Origin: Parachlamydia acanthamoebae
Lineage (GTDB): Bacteria; Chlamydiota; Chlamydiia; Chlamydiales; Parachlamydiaceae
Assembly (NCBI RefSeq): GCF_000875975.1
Contig: NZ_BAWW01000002.1
Location: 180,241-244,240, forward strand
DNA: 64,000 bases
Direction of reading: 5' to 3'
Part shown: positions 49,101 to 59,000 of the stretch, in pieces
Layout of the letters: the number at the start of each line of letters is the position of its first letter
How positions within the stretch are numbered: the first letter of the stretch is position 1
Position numbers and translations under genes: made by a program
Notes under the pieces: model-generated
Seen by the model: the letters and a program-made list of their open reading frames with translations, nothing else
Databases searched by the model: none
What the model was told of the DNA's origin: nothing

Positions 49101-50214
49101 CAAATAATTCTTTGACGAGTGTTTGAGAATGGGCGCGCTCATTTTCAATATTCTCTTGAAGAGACAGCTCTAATGTCTTAAGATTTTCAATTTCTTGATT
49201 CTGAGAAATGATAATTTGATCATATTCATTTTTTTCCCGCAGAAACTTTTCCAGTTCTTGAGACTTATTTTCTAAAAGAGCACCTTCTACTTCAGATGCC
49301 GTATAAAACTGATTAATTAAAGCTGTTTGCTCTTGGTGGTGCTGTTGCAATGCTTGGATTTCTGTCTGCAAAAAATGTGTCGATTTTTCATTTTCTGACA
49401 GGGCTTGCGTGTATAAATTCAGCAGTTGATCATACTCTTCTTTCATTGATGTCAATGCGAGCTCTCGTGCTTCTAATTCTTTATCAAGAGATTCAAATCT
49501 TTGCTGGATATCTGCAAGTTCTAGAAGTTTGTTGTCTGACTGTAGCAGCTCATCCGAGTATTTGTGTGTTTGGAATTTTTCAGCTGCTAAGCGCGTGTGT
49601 AAGGCTTCGTGAATCTGGCTTAGCGCGAGGATTTCATGATTCTTTTCTTCCAAAAGATTTTTAGATTTTTCAAGATCTTGTTGTAGGTTTACAATAATCT
49701 GTTGTTTATCTTGCAACGCGTTTTCTAACTCTTTTCGATATTGACGCGCATCTTGAATTTGAGCTCGTAAGGCTTCAATTTTTAGTTGCTGTTCAGGATT
49801 AGGTTGATAACCAAATAAGTCGACTTTTGTGTGCAATAGTTCGTATGAAAGGGCCTGTACTTCTTCGTTGAGGTTGGCAATCAGATATTGGCGATCGCTT
49901 GACTCTTCTTGCAATTGCTGGATGATTAAACTTTGTCGCGCCAGCTTTTCTTTTTCTGCGGCAGTTAACATGGCTGTTTGGGAGGGAATATACAAATCGG
50001 ATTGGGAAGGTTGCTCCTGATTTATTTTACCACCTCGAATAACTTCAAATCCAATAATCCCCATTAGTACACATGTCACTACGCTTAGACCGATAGCTGT
50101 GGTTTTTTGCTTCTTTTTAGGGATGTAAGAAGGGGGCTCTGAAAAGCGGTTTGATTGATTTTCGGAATTTTCAGAACCTTCATGAGGGTTTTGAATGTTA
50201 GAATCTATTTTCAT
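46126..50214 (-). CDS. Membrane-anchored giant coiled-coil protein
   Basis: A 1362-residue protein. The N-terminal 36 residues are polar and basic just before one transmembrane helix (about 39-60, AIGLSVVTCVLMGIIGFEVI); the remaining 1300 residues are continuous heptad-type coiled coil rich in Glu, Gln and Leu. Much of it repeats a 63-residue (9-heptad) unit containing EEFEYLAS and KEAHITHLEQE; two copies are identical at DNA level. Such architecture suggests a long rod or tether attached to the inner membrane or exported to a host-facing membrane. No enzyme domain; function unknown. Start ATG lies 14 bases after a weak GAAAA-rich leader. A strong terminator follows. Confidence 0.75.
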   Translation of the reverse strand: MKIDSNIQNPHEGSENSENQSNRFSEPPSYIPKKKQKTTAIGLSVVTCVLMGIIGFEVIRGGKINQEQPSQSDLYIPSQTAMLTAAEKEKLARQSLIIQQLQEESSDRQYLIANLNEEVQALSYELLHTKVDLFGYQPNPEQQLKIEALRAQIQDARQYRKELENALQDKQQIIVNLQQDLEKSKNLLEEKNHEILALSQIHEALHTRLAAEKFQTHKYSDELLQSDNKLLELADIQQRFESLDKELEARELALTSMKEEYDQLLNLYTQALSENEKSTHFLQTEIQALQQHHQEQTALINQFYTASEVEGALLENKSQELEKFLREKNEYDQIIISQNQEIENLKTLELSLQENIENERAHSQTLVKELFATLSNLENLEKEHTSHLHLAETLKNAEEKIALLDATVQAEEQAIKRLQEDYQLQIAANEMLNHQYLKNVDELNQLSTLLAEKQMGMENVEQEVALLQGKYQDLQESYFATLETNENALSRTAAQLEMALILQKDKELESQQLQADLESLTAALQEKETYVGRIEQELQLLHEQYQELHTDSLLAVAQHEGLQQELSAQIDSTLTLQKEKEAEAILLQEKLEQLTLSLHEKETNNDQLEQEILQLKDVLASQEMSQKEFTFQMEQTLTRQQEQEQEAKLLQEEFSHLTSVLQEKEQTIQLLQAKNEELQNNYQLIVSKQESLQVELHQQIENSLALQKEKEAHVAALKDDLQSTTQLLEQKELYAFNVEQEVLLLQQKYGELQDHYLATRDQQESLQKELRSQIAQAIALHKEKEQEAFLLQEEFEYLASDLQTKEAHITHLEQEMDLLKTSYQEVLAAQEESKQELAQAIALHKEKEQEAFLLQEEFEYLASDLQTKEAHITHLEQEMDLLKTSYQEVLAAQEESKQELAQAIALHKEKEQEAFLLQEEFEYLASDLQTKEAHITHLEQEINLIQETYKEALAAQEESKQELVSVLALQKDKEQEALLLQEEFEYLASNLLTKEAHISHLEQEILQLKENYQEILASQKGSEQELIHALALQKEKEQEAVLLQEEFEYLASALQDKEHFIQNLQQDLNHLKDDYQLAMAAQENHQQDLVKASERQKDKELELNQIQEEFEYLASLLQEKETLIKDAEQDILSLQNQYQDLQASYQLALNAQQDFTTQLQQTIAQHDQKEREVKQLSFLLQDKESYISNVEEEVQLLQDKHRELLSSFHSALASQEDREQEIRALDGELKHVSSILQGKETHISQVEDEVQLLQDKHRELQSNYLLALAIHENAELEKHQQTNILQKEIEHLTSLLQERELKIASMEHNYQNLMSQKESETLSLQEKIEKIEHEFSEKKQELTNLINQLESSHTATIASDES
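47322..47888 (-). repeat. Tandem 189-bp repeats inside the coiled-coil gene
   Basis: Three consecutive 189-bp units. 47511-47699 and 47700-47888 are identical base for base; 47322-47510 is a diverged third copy. 189 bp = 63 codons = nine heptads, so the coiled-coil register is kept. Older, degraded versions of the unit extend to both sides. Confidence 0.9.
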
Positions 50215-50431
50215 TGTTTTTTTCCATCAATTCATACGTTTTAATAGCGAAAGCAAGATTTGCAAGCATAATCCATAATCTCTCTGCTATTAAAAACTCA
50301 ACATAAAATTTAAGCAAGGTTTTAACTCACGAAAGGAAAGCCATTGAAAAATTTATAAATAAACATTAGGATCTGGCCAAATGCTAGCATAAAATAATTG
50401 ACTACCAGGATAACAAAGGGGACATATCATC

Positions 50432-52510
50432 ATGGTTGAGCATCATCTTTATACTAACCGACTCATCCATCAAAAATCTCCCTATCTTTTGCAGCATGCT
50501 CATAATCCAGTTGATTGGTATCCATGGGGAGATGAAGCTTTTTTAGCCGCAAAGGAAGCAGATAAGCCCATTTTTTTATCTGTCGGTTATGCAACTTGCC
50601 ACTGGTGCCATGTCATGGAGCAAGAATCATTTGAAAATTTAGAAGTAGCTCAAGCCTTAAATGAAGCTTTTATCAATATAAAAGTGGACCGCGAAGAACT
50701 GCCAGAAGTAGACAGCCTGTATATGGAGTTTGCTCAAAGCATGATGTCTGGTGCTGCAGGCTGGCCGTTGAATGTGATTTTAACACCGGATTTATATCCT
50801 TTTTTTGCTGCAACTTACCTTCCCCCAGTCAATAGCCATGGACTCATTGGCATGCTTGAGCTTGTAGAACGAATTCATGAAGCTTGGCAAGGTGACGAAC
50901 GGGAACGCATTTTGATGCAATCTGAAAAAATCGTTGAAGTTTTTGAACAGCATGTGCACACCTCAGGAGAACTGTTGCCACCTCCCGAAGTCATCGAAAA
51001 AACCATTGAGATGCTCATCAAGTTAGCAGACCCTGTTAATGGTGGAATGAAAGGGGCTCCCAAATTTCCGATTGCTTATCAGTCTGTCTTTTTGCTCCGC
51101 TACTCCATGGAAAAAAAAGATAGTCGGCCTTTGTTTCTTGTTGAACGAACCTTGGAAATGATGCGCAGGGGAGGTATTTACGACCATTTAGGTGGAGGTT
51201 TTTCTCGTTACAGTGTAGACGAAGCTTGGCAAATTCCTCACTTTGAGAAAATGCTTTACGACAACGCTCTTTTGGCAGATTGCTATTTTGAAGCCTGGCA
51301 AGCGACCCAAAATCCACAGTATAAAAAAGTCTGTGAGGAAATTTTGCATTATGTATTGCGAGATATGTCTCATTTTCGCGGGGGCTTTTATTCGGCTGAA
51401 GATGCCGATTCAGAAGGCCATGAAGGGCGTTTTTATACGTGGACTTTAGAAGAAGTTGAAGAGTTGCTAGGTGGTGAAAATGAAAGTGAATTATTTGTTC
51501 ATTATTTTGACATTACTCCCGAAGGAAATTTCGAAGGGAGGAATGTTTTACACACGCCTTTAAGCCTAGAAGAATTTGCGAAAAAGATGGGAATGGATGC
51601 CCAACAACTGGATCTTCTGTTCACCGAACAAAAACATATTCTTTGGAAAGCACGAGAAAAAAGAGTTCATCCGTTTAAAGATGATAAAATTTTAACAGCT
51701 TGGAATGGATTGATGATTCAAGCGATGGCAGAAGCTGGTTGTGCATTTTGTGATCAACGATTTCTATCGGCAGCGCAAAATAGTGCCAAATTCATTAAGG
51801 CAAAACTTTGGAATGAGCATGGCTTATTGCGTAGATGGAGAGATGATGAAGCCATGTTTTCAGCTGGGTTAGACGAATATGCTTTCTTGATCCGAAGTTT
51901 ATTGACTCTATTTGAAGCAGGTTGCGGTACGGAATGGTTACAATGGGCATTAGAGCTCAATGAAATTCTGAAGAATCAATTCAAAGCTTTAAATGGTGCT
52001 TATTATCAGACTAACGGGCAAGACCTTTCGCTTGTCATTCGGAAATGTCAATTTTCAGACGGTGCAGAACCATCCGGAAATGCGATTCAATGTGAAAACC
52101 TTCTCCGTTTATATCAATTGACGCACGATTACAGTTATCTAGAAGATGCAAATGACATTCTTCGCGGAGTTTGGAAATTTATGGAACACTACCCCCCAGG
52201 ATATTGTTATCATATGATGAATCTCCACAAATACTATGCCAAAGATCAGCTGCCTACTATTACAATAGCACTCAATAGCAAGGATTCACATTTTCAGGAA
52301 TTGCGTCAGAATTTTTATCAAAAATTTATTCCTCACAAAGCAATCATTTGGAGACGTCCGGATGATGAGTTACTGTTTAATCTTTTGCCTTTTGCTCAAG
52401 AACAAATCCCATTAAATGATCAGACCACACTTTACATCTGTTATGACCGACGATGTGATCATCCGTTGGTCAATCTTTCGGAAATGCTTGAAGCTATCGC
52501 AAAGCTTTGA
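50432..52510 (+). CDS. DUF255 thioredoxin-domain protein (YyaL/SPATA20 family)
   Basis: A 692-residue protein of the YyaL family. The N-terminal thioredoxin-like domain contains [18 protein letters not shown] (C-x-x-C near residue 56-59) and [15 protein letters not shown]; the larger C-terminal part is a six-hairpin-glycosidase-like helical barrel ([44 protein letters not shown]). Full family length. Biochemical role is not established; redox or carbohydrate-related activities are proposed. It stands alone. Confidence 0.88.
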   Translation: MVEHHLYTNRLIHQKSPYLLQHAHNPVDWYPWGDEAFLAAKEADKPIFLSVGYATCHWCHVMEQESFENLEVAQALNEAFINIKVDREELPEVDSLYMEFAQSMMSGAAGWPLNVILTPDLYPFFAATYLPPVNSHGLIGMLELVERIHEAWQGDERERILMQSEKIVEVFEQHVHTSGELLPPPEVIEKTIEMLIKLADPVNGGMKGAPKFPIAYQSVFLLRYSMEKKDSRPLFLVERTLEMMRRGGIYDHLGGGFSRYSVDEAWQIPHFEKMLYDNALLADCYFEAWQATQNPQYKKVCEEILHYVLRDMSHFRGGFYSAEDADSEGHEGRFYTWTLEEVEELLGGENESELFVHYFDITPEGNFEGRNVLHTPLSLEEFAKKMGMDAQQLDLLFTEQKHILWKAREKRVHPFKDDKILTAWNGLMIQAMAEAGCAFCDQRFLSAAQNSAKFIKAKLWNEHGLLRRWRDDEAMFSAGLDEYAFLIRSLLTLFEAGCGTEWLQWALELNEILKNQFKALNGAYYQTNGQDLSLVIRKCQFSDGAEPSGNAIQCENLLRLYQLTHDYSYLEDANDILRGVWKFMEHYPPGYCYHMMNLHKYYAKDQLPTITIALNSKDSHFQELRQNFYQKFIPHKAIIWRRPDDELLFNLLPFAQEQIPLNDQTTLYICYDRRCDHPLVNLSEMLEAIAKL

Positions 52511-52716
52511 GCTTATGGTATAAAACGATTTTATTGAGCATCTTTTTTTGAGAGATCTTTAAGAATTTCCTTGAGCTTTACCGAAAAGATTTGCTAGTAT
52601 GTCGCATCGAGTATGTGAGTAACTTGCAGTAGCTCTGGGGCTTCTCACTCTTTGCGCAATCAACGCATATAATTAATTCGACGTCGACGAAACGATAAAT
52701 AAGGAGAAATTTTTTT

Positions 52717-53520
52717 ATGGCTATAAGTTTATATTCAAATCAACAATCATTCGCGAAGCTTATTGAAGAAGCAAGCAAACAACTCACAGGCCACAGTGAA
52801 TTACGTCTTTCATCTGGACTAAAAGTAAGAAAAGCAGGGTATGGCTTTATTGAATGGCTTCGCTCTATTTTTGGTGCAGATTCCACACGGGGCTATAAAA
52901 AAACAGCAGCTAAATTGGAAGCTTTGGCCCTAAAAAGAAGTGCAGAAATACCTTTTGAAGGCGTTTTACGCGATCAATTTAATGAAGGTTATAAAAATAT
53001 TTTAGGAAAAGTTTTGCATATTACAGAAAAAGATGATGGTTCCTTAGAAGTTGATGCAAAGCTTACTAAAAATGTAAAGAAAACTGAAGCGATTAAGAAA
53101 CGTTTCACTGACTCGCTTGATAAGGTGAAAAAAATTGAAGTTACAGAAGAAGCGAAAGAGATTCAACGTAAACAATTAGATATTTTAGATGAATTAGAAG
53201 CTCTCAAAGCTAATAAAGCTGCAAAAGCTCAAGAGATTACAGGCAAGCACGAAGAAATTTCTCAACGACAAAAAGCGATTGAGGATCTTCAAGCGCTTGA
53301 AGATAAAGATGAAGACGCGATAGCTGCAGCTAAAGAGTCTTTAAAAGAATTAAGTGACCAGCTATCACGTTTAGAAGAAGAAAATGATGCGTTAGCTATT
53401 TCACAAAAGACTAAAGAAGAAGAGCGTACAAAAAATCATGCTGCTCTAATCGCATTTCAGGTGAAGAAAAAACCTGCAACGTCTAATACTAAACCTAAAG
53501 CAGATCCTAAAAAAGACTAA
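52717..53520 (+). CDS. Lys-rich coiled-coil protein
   Basis: A 267-residue soluble protein with AAGGAGA before its ATG. Residues 1-110 look globular (LRLSSGLKVRKAGYGFIEWLRSIFG, then GYKKTAAKLEALAL); residues 150-245 form a coiled coil rich in Glu, Lys and Ala; the C-terminus is a basic tail (KKKPATSNTKPKADPKKD). No known family. The intrinsic strength of the ribosome site suggests good expression. A terminator-like hairpin follows. Confidence 0.7.
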   Translation: MAISLYSNQQSFAKLIEEASKQLTGHSELRLSSGLKVRKAGYGFIEWLRSIFGADSTRGYKKTAAKLEALALKRSAEIPFEGVLRDQFNEGYKNILGKVLHITEKDDGSLEVDAKLTKNVKKTEAIKKRFTDSLDKVKKIEVTEEAKEIQRKQLDILDELEALKANKAAKAQEITGKHEEISQRQKAIEDLQALEDKDEDAIAAAKESLKELSDQLSRLEEENDALAISQKTKEEERTKNHAALIAFQVKKKPATSNTKPKADPKKD

Positions 53521-53538
53521 TTTCTCATTTAGGTAAAT

Positions 53539-53568
53539 GGATAACTCCTTCCTAGAAAGGGGTTATCC
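53539..53568 (+). terminator. Hairpin after the Lys-rich gene
   Basis: A 12-bp stem with one G-U pair (GGATAACTCCTT / AAGGGGTTATCC, 6-base loop), 19 bases past the stop. No T-tract follows, so efficiency is uncertain. Confidence 0.5.
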
Positions 53569-53815
53569 CTACTATCCTCTCCAAATTACCTTGCATCATG
53601 TTTTTATTATGAAAGTTTTTTGAATGAATGGTCCGTCTTTGACATTTCTGTTTGTGACAAATAAAAGTCTTATGCGAACTACTCCAAGATAGTAAAGCAC
53701 AAAATGCCATCGAAGGGACGTTTTGCGCTCATACCTGTCCATTTCCAAAAGGTACAAGGTCTCCAAGAATCTCGTTTTTATGACAAAACGCCTTCTTTGG
53801 AAGAGAAAAAGAGCA

Positions 53816-54937
53816 TTATATTTTACCTATACTCGTCTTTTTTTGATCAGAAACCAGAAGTACAATTTTTCTTACAGTTTCTATTGCTTCAGACTTTTGC
53901 GTAAAACCAGAGACACTTACTGAATACGTATTTAACTTTAAAAGAGTTTCCCGTTGCAATTCATTATTGTAATCTATGTTGTAAATGCTATTTTTAAAAA
54001 CTTTCAAGATTTGCATCGACTCAAAAATCTCAATTATTTTTTTTACGCAACCTAATGTATTTAAGGGAGAAGCAACTATAGAATGTGAAAAATCTGGTAG
54101 CGATTGATGAGCTTTATCTAATTCATTTATATAATTATTTAAAAGAAGAGATTTAATCTTTTTGCGAAAAAAAGAGACGTCGTCTCCATAACCTAAAACA
54201 ACGTCGTCAATAGGATGTTTAACAACATCAATCATGCCTAATTTAGATAAAACATTACCGTCATGAGTCCAAATGCCAAAGTGTTGAGATTTACCCATAT
54301 AGCTATAAACAGCCAAATCTCCTGGAGATGGTTCTTTTACTTCTTCATAGCCCCAGCTTGCAAGATAATTTTTACTATCATTGAAAAATTCAGCAGGCCA
54401 TTTAGCGAATTCTGAGTTAAATATATAGGGGAACGACTTTTCTTCATTAAGTAGATAGAAGGCGAAATCATAACAATATGAAACTCGCTTATTAGATATA
54501 TATTCTTCATAATTAGACACTTCTGCTATCTGAAAATCTTCTTTAGAAAGAAAATGGTCAGGCTGTTTAATGACAAGAGGATTTTCATATAAAATTTGCT
54601 CAATTATTTCTTTAAATATGCCGCCAATTTTATTGAATAAATCAGATCGCAGTTGATGGTCATTAAGTTGAGAAATTACTTCATTGCTGATTACGTCTAC
54701 TTTAGCTGAAATTCTTACTCCTTCTTCATGACTCAAATAGCGACCCACCTTATCTTTAAAGCGGTCAGCAAACCATTTAATTTTCTTTATTGCATCTGAC
54801 TTTTGCCATACAGCGGGACTAATATTGGATTCAGATTTAGATGCGGTATCTTCGGCCAAAAAACGGTAGCTTGACGCAAGCTGTTCAACCGCTGACAAGC
54901 ACGTTCTTCTTTCGTTTACAGGCAAATGGACACTCAT
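53816..54937 (-). CDS. NlpC/P60-like fold protein
   Basis: A 373-residue protein without signal peptide. The middle (about residues 150-260) follows the NlpC/P60 or related papain-like pattern: YCYDFAFYLL with the candidate nucleophile Cys near 153, a loop EPSPGDLAVYSYMG, SQHFGIWTHDGNVLSK with the candidate His near 218, and HPIDDVVLGYG. The flanking regions are helical and unknown. Members of the superfamily cut peptidoglycan peptides or act on other amide bonds; an amoebal host target is also possible. Catalysis is inferred from pattern only. Confidence 0.6.
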   Translation of the reverse strand: MSVHLPVNERRTCLSAVEQLASSYRFLAEDTASKSESNISPAVWQKSDAIKKIKWFADRFKDKVGRYLSHEEGVRISAKVDVISNEVISQLNDHQLRSDLFNKIGGIFKEIIEQILYENPLVIKQPDHFLSKEDFQIAEVSNYEEYISNKRVSYCYDFAFYLLNEEKSFPYIFNSEFAKWPAEFFNDSKNYLASWGYEEVKEPSPGDLAVYSYMGKSQHFGIWTHDGNVLSKLGMIDVVKHPIDDVVLGYGDDVSFFRKKIKSLLLNNYINELDKAHQSLPDFSHSIVASPLNTLGCVKKIIEIFESMQILKVFKNSIYNIDYNNELQRETLLKLNTYSVSVSGFTQKSEAIETVRKIVLLVSDQKKTSIGKI

Positions 54938-55670
54938 AATATAACTCTTTTTATTAAAGTTTATAAAATTTAAAACACATCAAGAATTATTTTCTGTGTG
55001 CCAATATAATAAAGTTCTTATTTCTGAATTAACAGTAAACTAGAAAAAAACATAACATTCTCTAAATTTAAGAGTCTATAGCATTTTTCTTATTCCAGCC
55101 GTGGACCCAACATAGACATTAAATCACATGATATCACATATAAGCTATTTTGACATTGAAGCAATCGCCTACCCTATCCCTAGATAGGTGTGTAGTTGCT
55201 CGCCTAAAAGGCTATCATTTTGACTCATTTTGATCACAACAAGAAGTTGAAGATTGGCTTTAGACATTGAAAGACAAATTAAGCAAGTTTAGCAGGGACA
55301 AAAACCAGCACACACCTATTCTGAGCTCATTGATCATTTTATCAATAATGGAGTACTTAAATATCACTGCTCCGCTAAAGATTCAGTCCGTCATCTCAGT
55401 TATTGGAGAGAGACTAGAGAATTTTACAAATTAAGAATGTGTCAAATCTTTTATTAGACAATTTAACACCTTCGCCAATTACTTTATATTCATCTATAAA
55501 ATGTTTCTTTCGATCACGTTTTGCGCATAATCAATTAATTTAAATTTAATTATGTAAGTATGGTTTTTGTGGGTTTTGTTTGTTTTTTTTGTAAAAATAT
55601 AATTTACTTTATTATAAATGTTGTGTAAAATTATGTTTTACAAAAACTTTAATTAATAAAAGGTGTAATT
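54938..55670 (+). pseudogene. 730-bp stretch with a decayed reading frame
   Basis: No intact gene. From 55293 to 55457 one plus-strand frame is open for 54 codons and reads like protein (AHTYSELIDHFINNGVL, then SVRHLSYWRETREFYKL); upstream, in-frame stops and an apparent shift break a segment with VEDWL and DIERQIKQV. It may be the end of a lost gene. A 6-bp hairpin CCTATC / GATAGG lies near 55172. The right end is very AT-rich and leads into the methyltransferase gene. Confidence 0.35.
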
Positions 55671-56531
55671 ATGAATTCTTTTTCTAGTTTAGGTGCTGAT
55701 TCTATTTTAAATTCCAACTGCATTGATCATTTTAAAAAAATTGCATCTAGCGTAAAAGTGTATGGCACTGGCGAGGAAGTTGTTGATTGGCCACAATCAC
55801 GTAAAATAGATAGAATTTTGTATCTTCATACACCTGAAGGGGAAAAACAGAGCTCTCTTTTAGACGATCTCAAACCCAAAAGTTGTGTAATTGATATGGG
55901 AGCAGGTCGCGGGATGTTTTTACTTGATTTAAAGAATTTGCAAAAAGACTTAAGTGTTATCGGAGTTGGAGTTACTAAATTAGATCAGAGAATAATTAAT
56001 GATAATTTAACTGACAATGATTCTATTTATTATGGATATGTTCCTGAAATAACTGAATTATTGAGAAATCATTATCAAAGTGTTGATCTTATAATGGAAA
56101 CATATGGCCCTTTGACTTACGCAGAGAATCCTTTACATGTATTAATTTTTATTGGGTTACTTCTAAATGAAAATGGTTCTTATTCCTGCATGTCATCTAC
56201 GACATCAGAACTTCCCAAACATGTTTTTTCAACGAATGAAACTGTGGCAAAAATTGCCGATTTCTTTGAAGAAAATATGGGGATTAAACTTGAATTTTCT
56301 CAAAAAGAAATTGACTCTGAAGCTTATCCAGGCAAGCGTTGTACTGATTTTCAATTTCGAATGAAACCCATTAAAGATAATCCCATTTGGAAAAAACTTG
56401 GAGAAAATACTCCCGATACTATTTGGGATAGGCTCAAAAATGAAGCGGATCAAAAATTCGGAGAACCACAAAAAGAAGCTGCTTGGTATAGTGCAGGTGG
56501 ATTTTCCATTTCTGCTAAAAAATATTTATAA
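55671..56531 (+). CDS. SAM-dependent methyltransferase-like protein
   Basis: A 286-residue protein with a class I methyltransferase core: motif I VIDMGAGRGMFLLDL near residues 73-87, an acidic end of strand 2 less clear, and a post-motif region VDLIMETYGPLTYAENP. The C-terminal third is charged. Start ATG follows AAAAGGTG. Substrate unknown; it has no operon partner. It is flanked by decayed DNA on the left and a shared terminator on the right. Confidence 0.7.
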   Translation: MNSFSSLGADSILNSNCIDHFKKIASSVKVYGTGEEVVDWPQSRKIDRILYLHTPEGEKQSSLLDDLKPKSCVIDMGAGRGMFLLDLKNLQKDLSVIGVGVTKLDQRIINDNLTDNDSIYYGYVPEITELLRNHYQSVDLIMETYGPLTYAENPLHVLIFIGLLLNENGSYSCMSSTTSELPKHVFSTNETVAKIADFFEENMGIKLEFSQKEIDSEAYPGKRCTDFQFRMKPIKDNPIWKKLGENTPDTIWDRLKNEADQKFGEPQKEAAWYSAGGFSISAKKYL

Positions 56532-56677
56532 AAACGGGAATAAAATAGTAAATTGAAATTCGTGGTTAAGTATTGCAATTTAGTGATCTATCTAAAAATC
56601 GCCAGAACTCTGGCCATGAATCCAATTTGCTGTTTACGGCATATTTTCTCAAATCTTATACATTGAGGAAGCCGAGT
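56532..56677. other. Spacer without a gene
   Basis: About 145 bases after the methyltransferase gene without coding sign, ending at the bidirectional hairpin. Confidence 0.4.
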
Positions 56678-56702
56678 AGGCCCGTTTACAACGAACGGGC
56701 CT
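56678..56702. terminator. Shared terminator of convergent genes
   Basis: Perfect 9-bp GC-rich stem AGGCCCGTT / AACGGGCCT with a 7-base loop. On the plus strand TTTAAACTTTTATT follows, so it should end the methyltransferase transcript; it also lies 9 bases past the stop of the MscS gene. Confidence 0.75.
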
Positions 56703-56710
56703 TTAAACTT

Positions 56711-58870
56711 TTATTGCTCTTGTGGTTTTGAGGGTTCAGGCATTGATACAATGCGGATATCCCTTTGTGGGAAAGGCATTGAAATCTGGTTTTCACGCAA
56801 AACAGTTTCTATCATACTTAAGTAAGTTGAAAGAACATTTTTTGCTTGGCGAGCTGCTCGCTCATCAATCCATACCAACAATTCTAAGTCCAATCCACTA
56901 TCACCAAAGCGAGTTAAATAAACTGTGGGTTCTGGAATACCTGTTCTTAATAAGGTCAATGGTTCCTTTTTTGCGGCTTCTGTAATCAAACCAACAACAA
57001 GTTCTTTATCCGATCCATACGCGACACTGAAGGGAATGTGGATCCGTCGAAATGGATCGCTTAGAGTCCAATTTGTTACTTTTGTGGTGACTAGATCGGC
57101 GTTAGGGACCAACACTTCAATTCCGTCGGGAGTGCGTAAAATAGTGCTGCGGACATTGATCGCGCGCACTTCTCCTCTCACTCCATTTTCTAGCTCGATC
57201 ACATCGCCAATCTTTAAGTTGCTTTCAAACAGAATAATCAAGCCAGAGACAAAATTATTAAAGATAGATTGTAATCCAAACCCTAATCCCACACCGAGTG
57301 CACCGGCTACAAGTAAAAGATTGGAGAAGTCGAATCCAATGGTCGAGAGTGCAATAAGAGTTCCGATTAGAAGAATCAAATAGTGAATCAAGCGATTGAT
57401 TCGATAAAGAACAGATTGTTGAACACCCCGTCTTTTTGCTCCGATTGTGGTAAGCGCACTTACAACTAATCGAGAGACCCAAAATGTTAAAAATAAAATA
57501 GCCAAGAAGCGAAGGAGCGAAAACGTTGTAACGGGGTAGGTTCCTACGTAAAAGAGGGTGTGCCCCATTGATTCCACGAGAGAGGAATAAGTGGCCCCGA
57601 GGTAAGAAAAGAAACCGTTAATCCATTGAGTGTGCTGATTAACAAAAGGAGAGATGTTATCCTCAAAACTTTCCAAAAGGAAGGATGTATCCGATAGGGC
57701 GGCTTCAAGATTTGAAATGGACTGTAGGTTTTTTTTCCCAATATTTACCAATTCGTCATGAAGGTGACTGGAATCTTCTTTTTGTTTTTGATTCGAAGGC
57801 TCGGTTAGGCACAAGACTTGTTCATTTCTTTGGGAGATCCCTTCCGCGCGTTTTCGCCATTCTGCAAAAAGGTTTTCATCATTGTCTAAGGTTTGCCTCC
57901 ACTCTTTTCCTTGCTGATTAAATGCTGCTAAAGTGCTTTCATCAGGGCTTTGCGTCACAAGTTTGGACAAATTAAACATCAGAGCTGCTTTGATATATTG
58001 AAGTTGAGCGCCGGCTTCTTCTATTGCTGCCTCGAATCCATGTAGAATGGAGAGTTGTTTTTTGACTTCGTTGACATCGCATGAATTGAGTAGGGAAGCT
58101 GTCATAAAATTGGAGTCTTTTGTACTGGCGATCTGCTTTCTTTCTTCCCATTCTTTTTGAGTAGCTAGCATTTGTTGTTCAAATTTTGCCACTTCGGCAT
58201 GGCTACTGACCAAATGTTTTTCAGCAAAATCTTCTTCATTTTTACGTAAGCTTAAAACAGTTTTGATATTTTCGTAATTCTGATTAAGAATCTCTAAGCT
58301 TTTTTTATTTAACTCTAATTCAGTACGCGTAGCGATCCAGTCCAATCCTTGTAAAAATTTGCTTTCTGAATAGGTAGAAGACTTATCGTAGTTCAAGATT
58401 AGCTTATCGACTTTCTCTTGAATTTTTTGAATCAGCTGAATTTTTTGATCCCGATCTTCTTCTGTAATTTTGAGTTCTATCCGATTTTTCCCAAGTGCAT
58501 GGTGAATATCAATTAAGCGATCGATCGAATAAGTTGCAGCCATTGGCGCGACAATTTCAAGGGGCTTTGCTTTTGCAGCCGCATCTTTTAAAGATTGAAG
58601 ATTATTTTTGATGTTTTCCATCAACTTTTGCGCTTCTTCCTGATTCTCAGGTGAAAGCTGGTCGATTTGTTTTTTTAATGAACTAAAAAAATCTTCGATA
58701 TGGTTTGACTGAAGATTGCCGGCGTGCTCAAAATCCTCCCACCATTTATGGGATAGATTGGCTGGATCAGGAATCTCTGTACGTGAAGTTGTTTCTAGAT
58801 CATTTGCAGACAGAATTCCAAAAGTTAATGAAAAGATCAGATAAAATGGAAGGAACAGATTCATAATCAT
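56711..58870 (-). CDS. MscS-family mechanosensitive channel
   Basis: A 719-residue channel. Signal peptide (residues 1-22), then about 400 residues of helical, coiled-coil-like periplasmic domain, three to four membrane helices (about 430-550), and the MscS core: pore helix GALGVGLGFGLQSIFNNFVSGLIIL, beta domain VIELENGVRGEVRAINVRSTIL and PNADLVTTKVTNWTL. The long N-terminal part makes it MscK/MscM-like. It would release solutes on osmotic downshift, for instance when moving between host vacuole and outside. An ATG two codons in (58864) is an alternative start. Confidence 0.9.
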   Translation of the reverse strand: MIMNLFLPFYLIFSLTFGILSANDLETTSRTEIPDPANLSHKWWEDFEHAGNLQSNHIEDFFSSLKKQIDQLSPENQEEAQKLMENIKNNLQSLKDAAAKAKPLEIVAPMAATYSIDRLIDIHHALGKNRIELKITEEDRDQKIQLIQKIQEKVDKLILNYDKSSTYSESKFLQGLDWIATRTELELNKKSLEILNQNYENIKTVLSLRKNEEDFAEKHLVSSHAEVAKFEQQMLATQKEWEERKQIASTKDSNFMTASLLNSCDVNEVKKQLSILHGFEAAIEEAGAQLQYIKAALMFNLSKLVTQSPDESTLAAFNQQGKEWRQTLDNDENLFAEWRKRAEGISQRNEQVLCLTEPSNQKQKEDSSHLHDELVNIGKKNLQSISNLEAALSDTSFLLESFEDNISPFVNQHTQWINGFFSYLGATYSSLVESMGHTLFYVGTYPVTTFSLLRFLAILFLTFWVSRLVVSALTTIGAKRRGVQQSVLYRINRLIHYLILLIGTLIALSTIGFDFSNLLLVAGALGVGLGFGLQSIFNNFVSGLIILFESNLKIGDVIELENGVRGEVRAINVRSTILRTPDGIEVLVPNADLVTTKVTNWTLSDPFRRIHIPFSVAYGSDKELVVGLITEAAKKEPLTLLRTGIPEPTVYLTRFGDSGLDLELLVWIDERAARQAKNVLSTYLSMIETVLRENQISMPFPQRDIRIVSMPEPSKPQEQ

Positions 58871-59000
58871 TTAATTTCTTTAGGTTACTTATTTAAATTA
58901 ACAATTCAATGAGAAAGATCCCTTATCTCTCGCGAAATGTTGAAATCACAAAGGAATCAGAGTATACTGGATCTTTCCCAAGAATAGGAGAGTTAACCTC

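Noticed and set aside
49350..49664. Plus-strand frames antisense to the coiled-coil gene
   Set aside because: Produced by the Glu/Gln/Leu-rich codon pattern of the real gene on the other strand.
53704..53904. A 66-codon plus-strand frame overlapping the end of the NlpC/P60-like gene
   Set aside because: Its second half is antisense to a better-supported gene; the first half alone is too short to call, although it might be a remnant.
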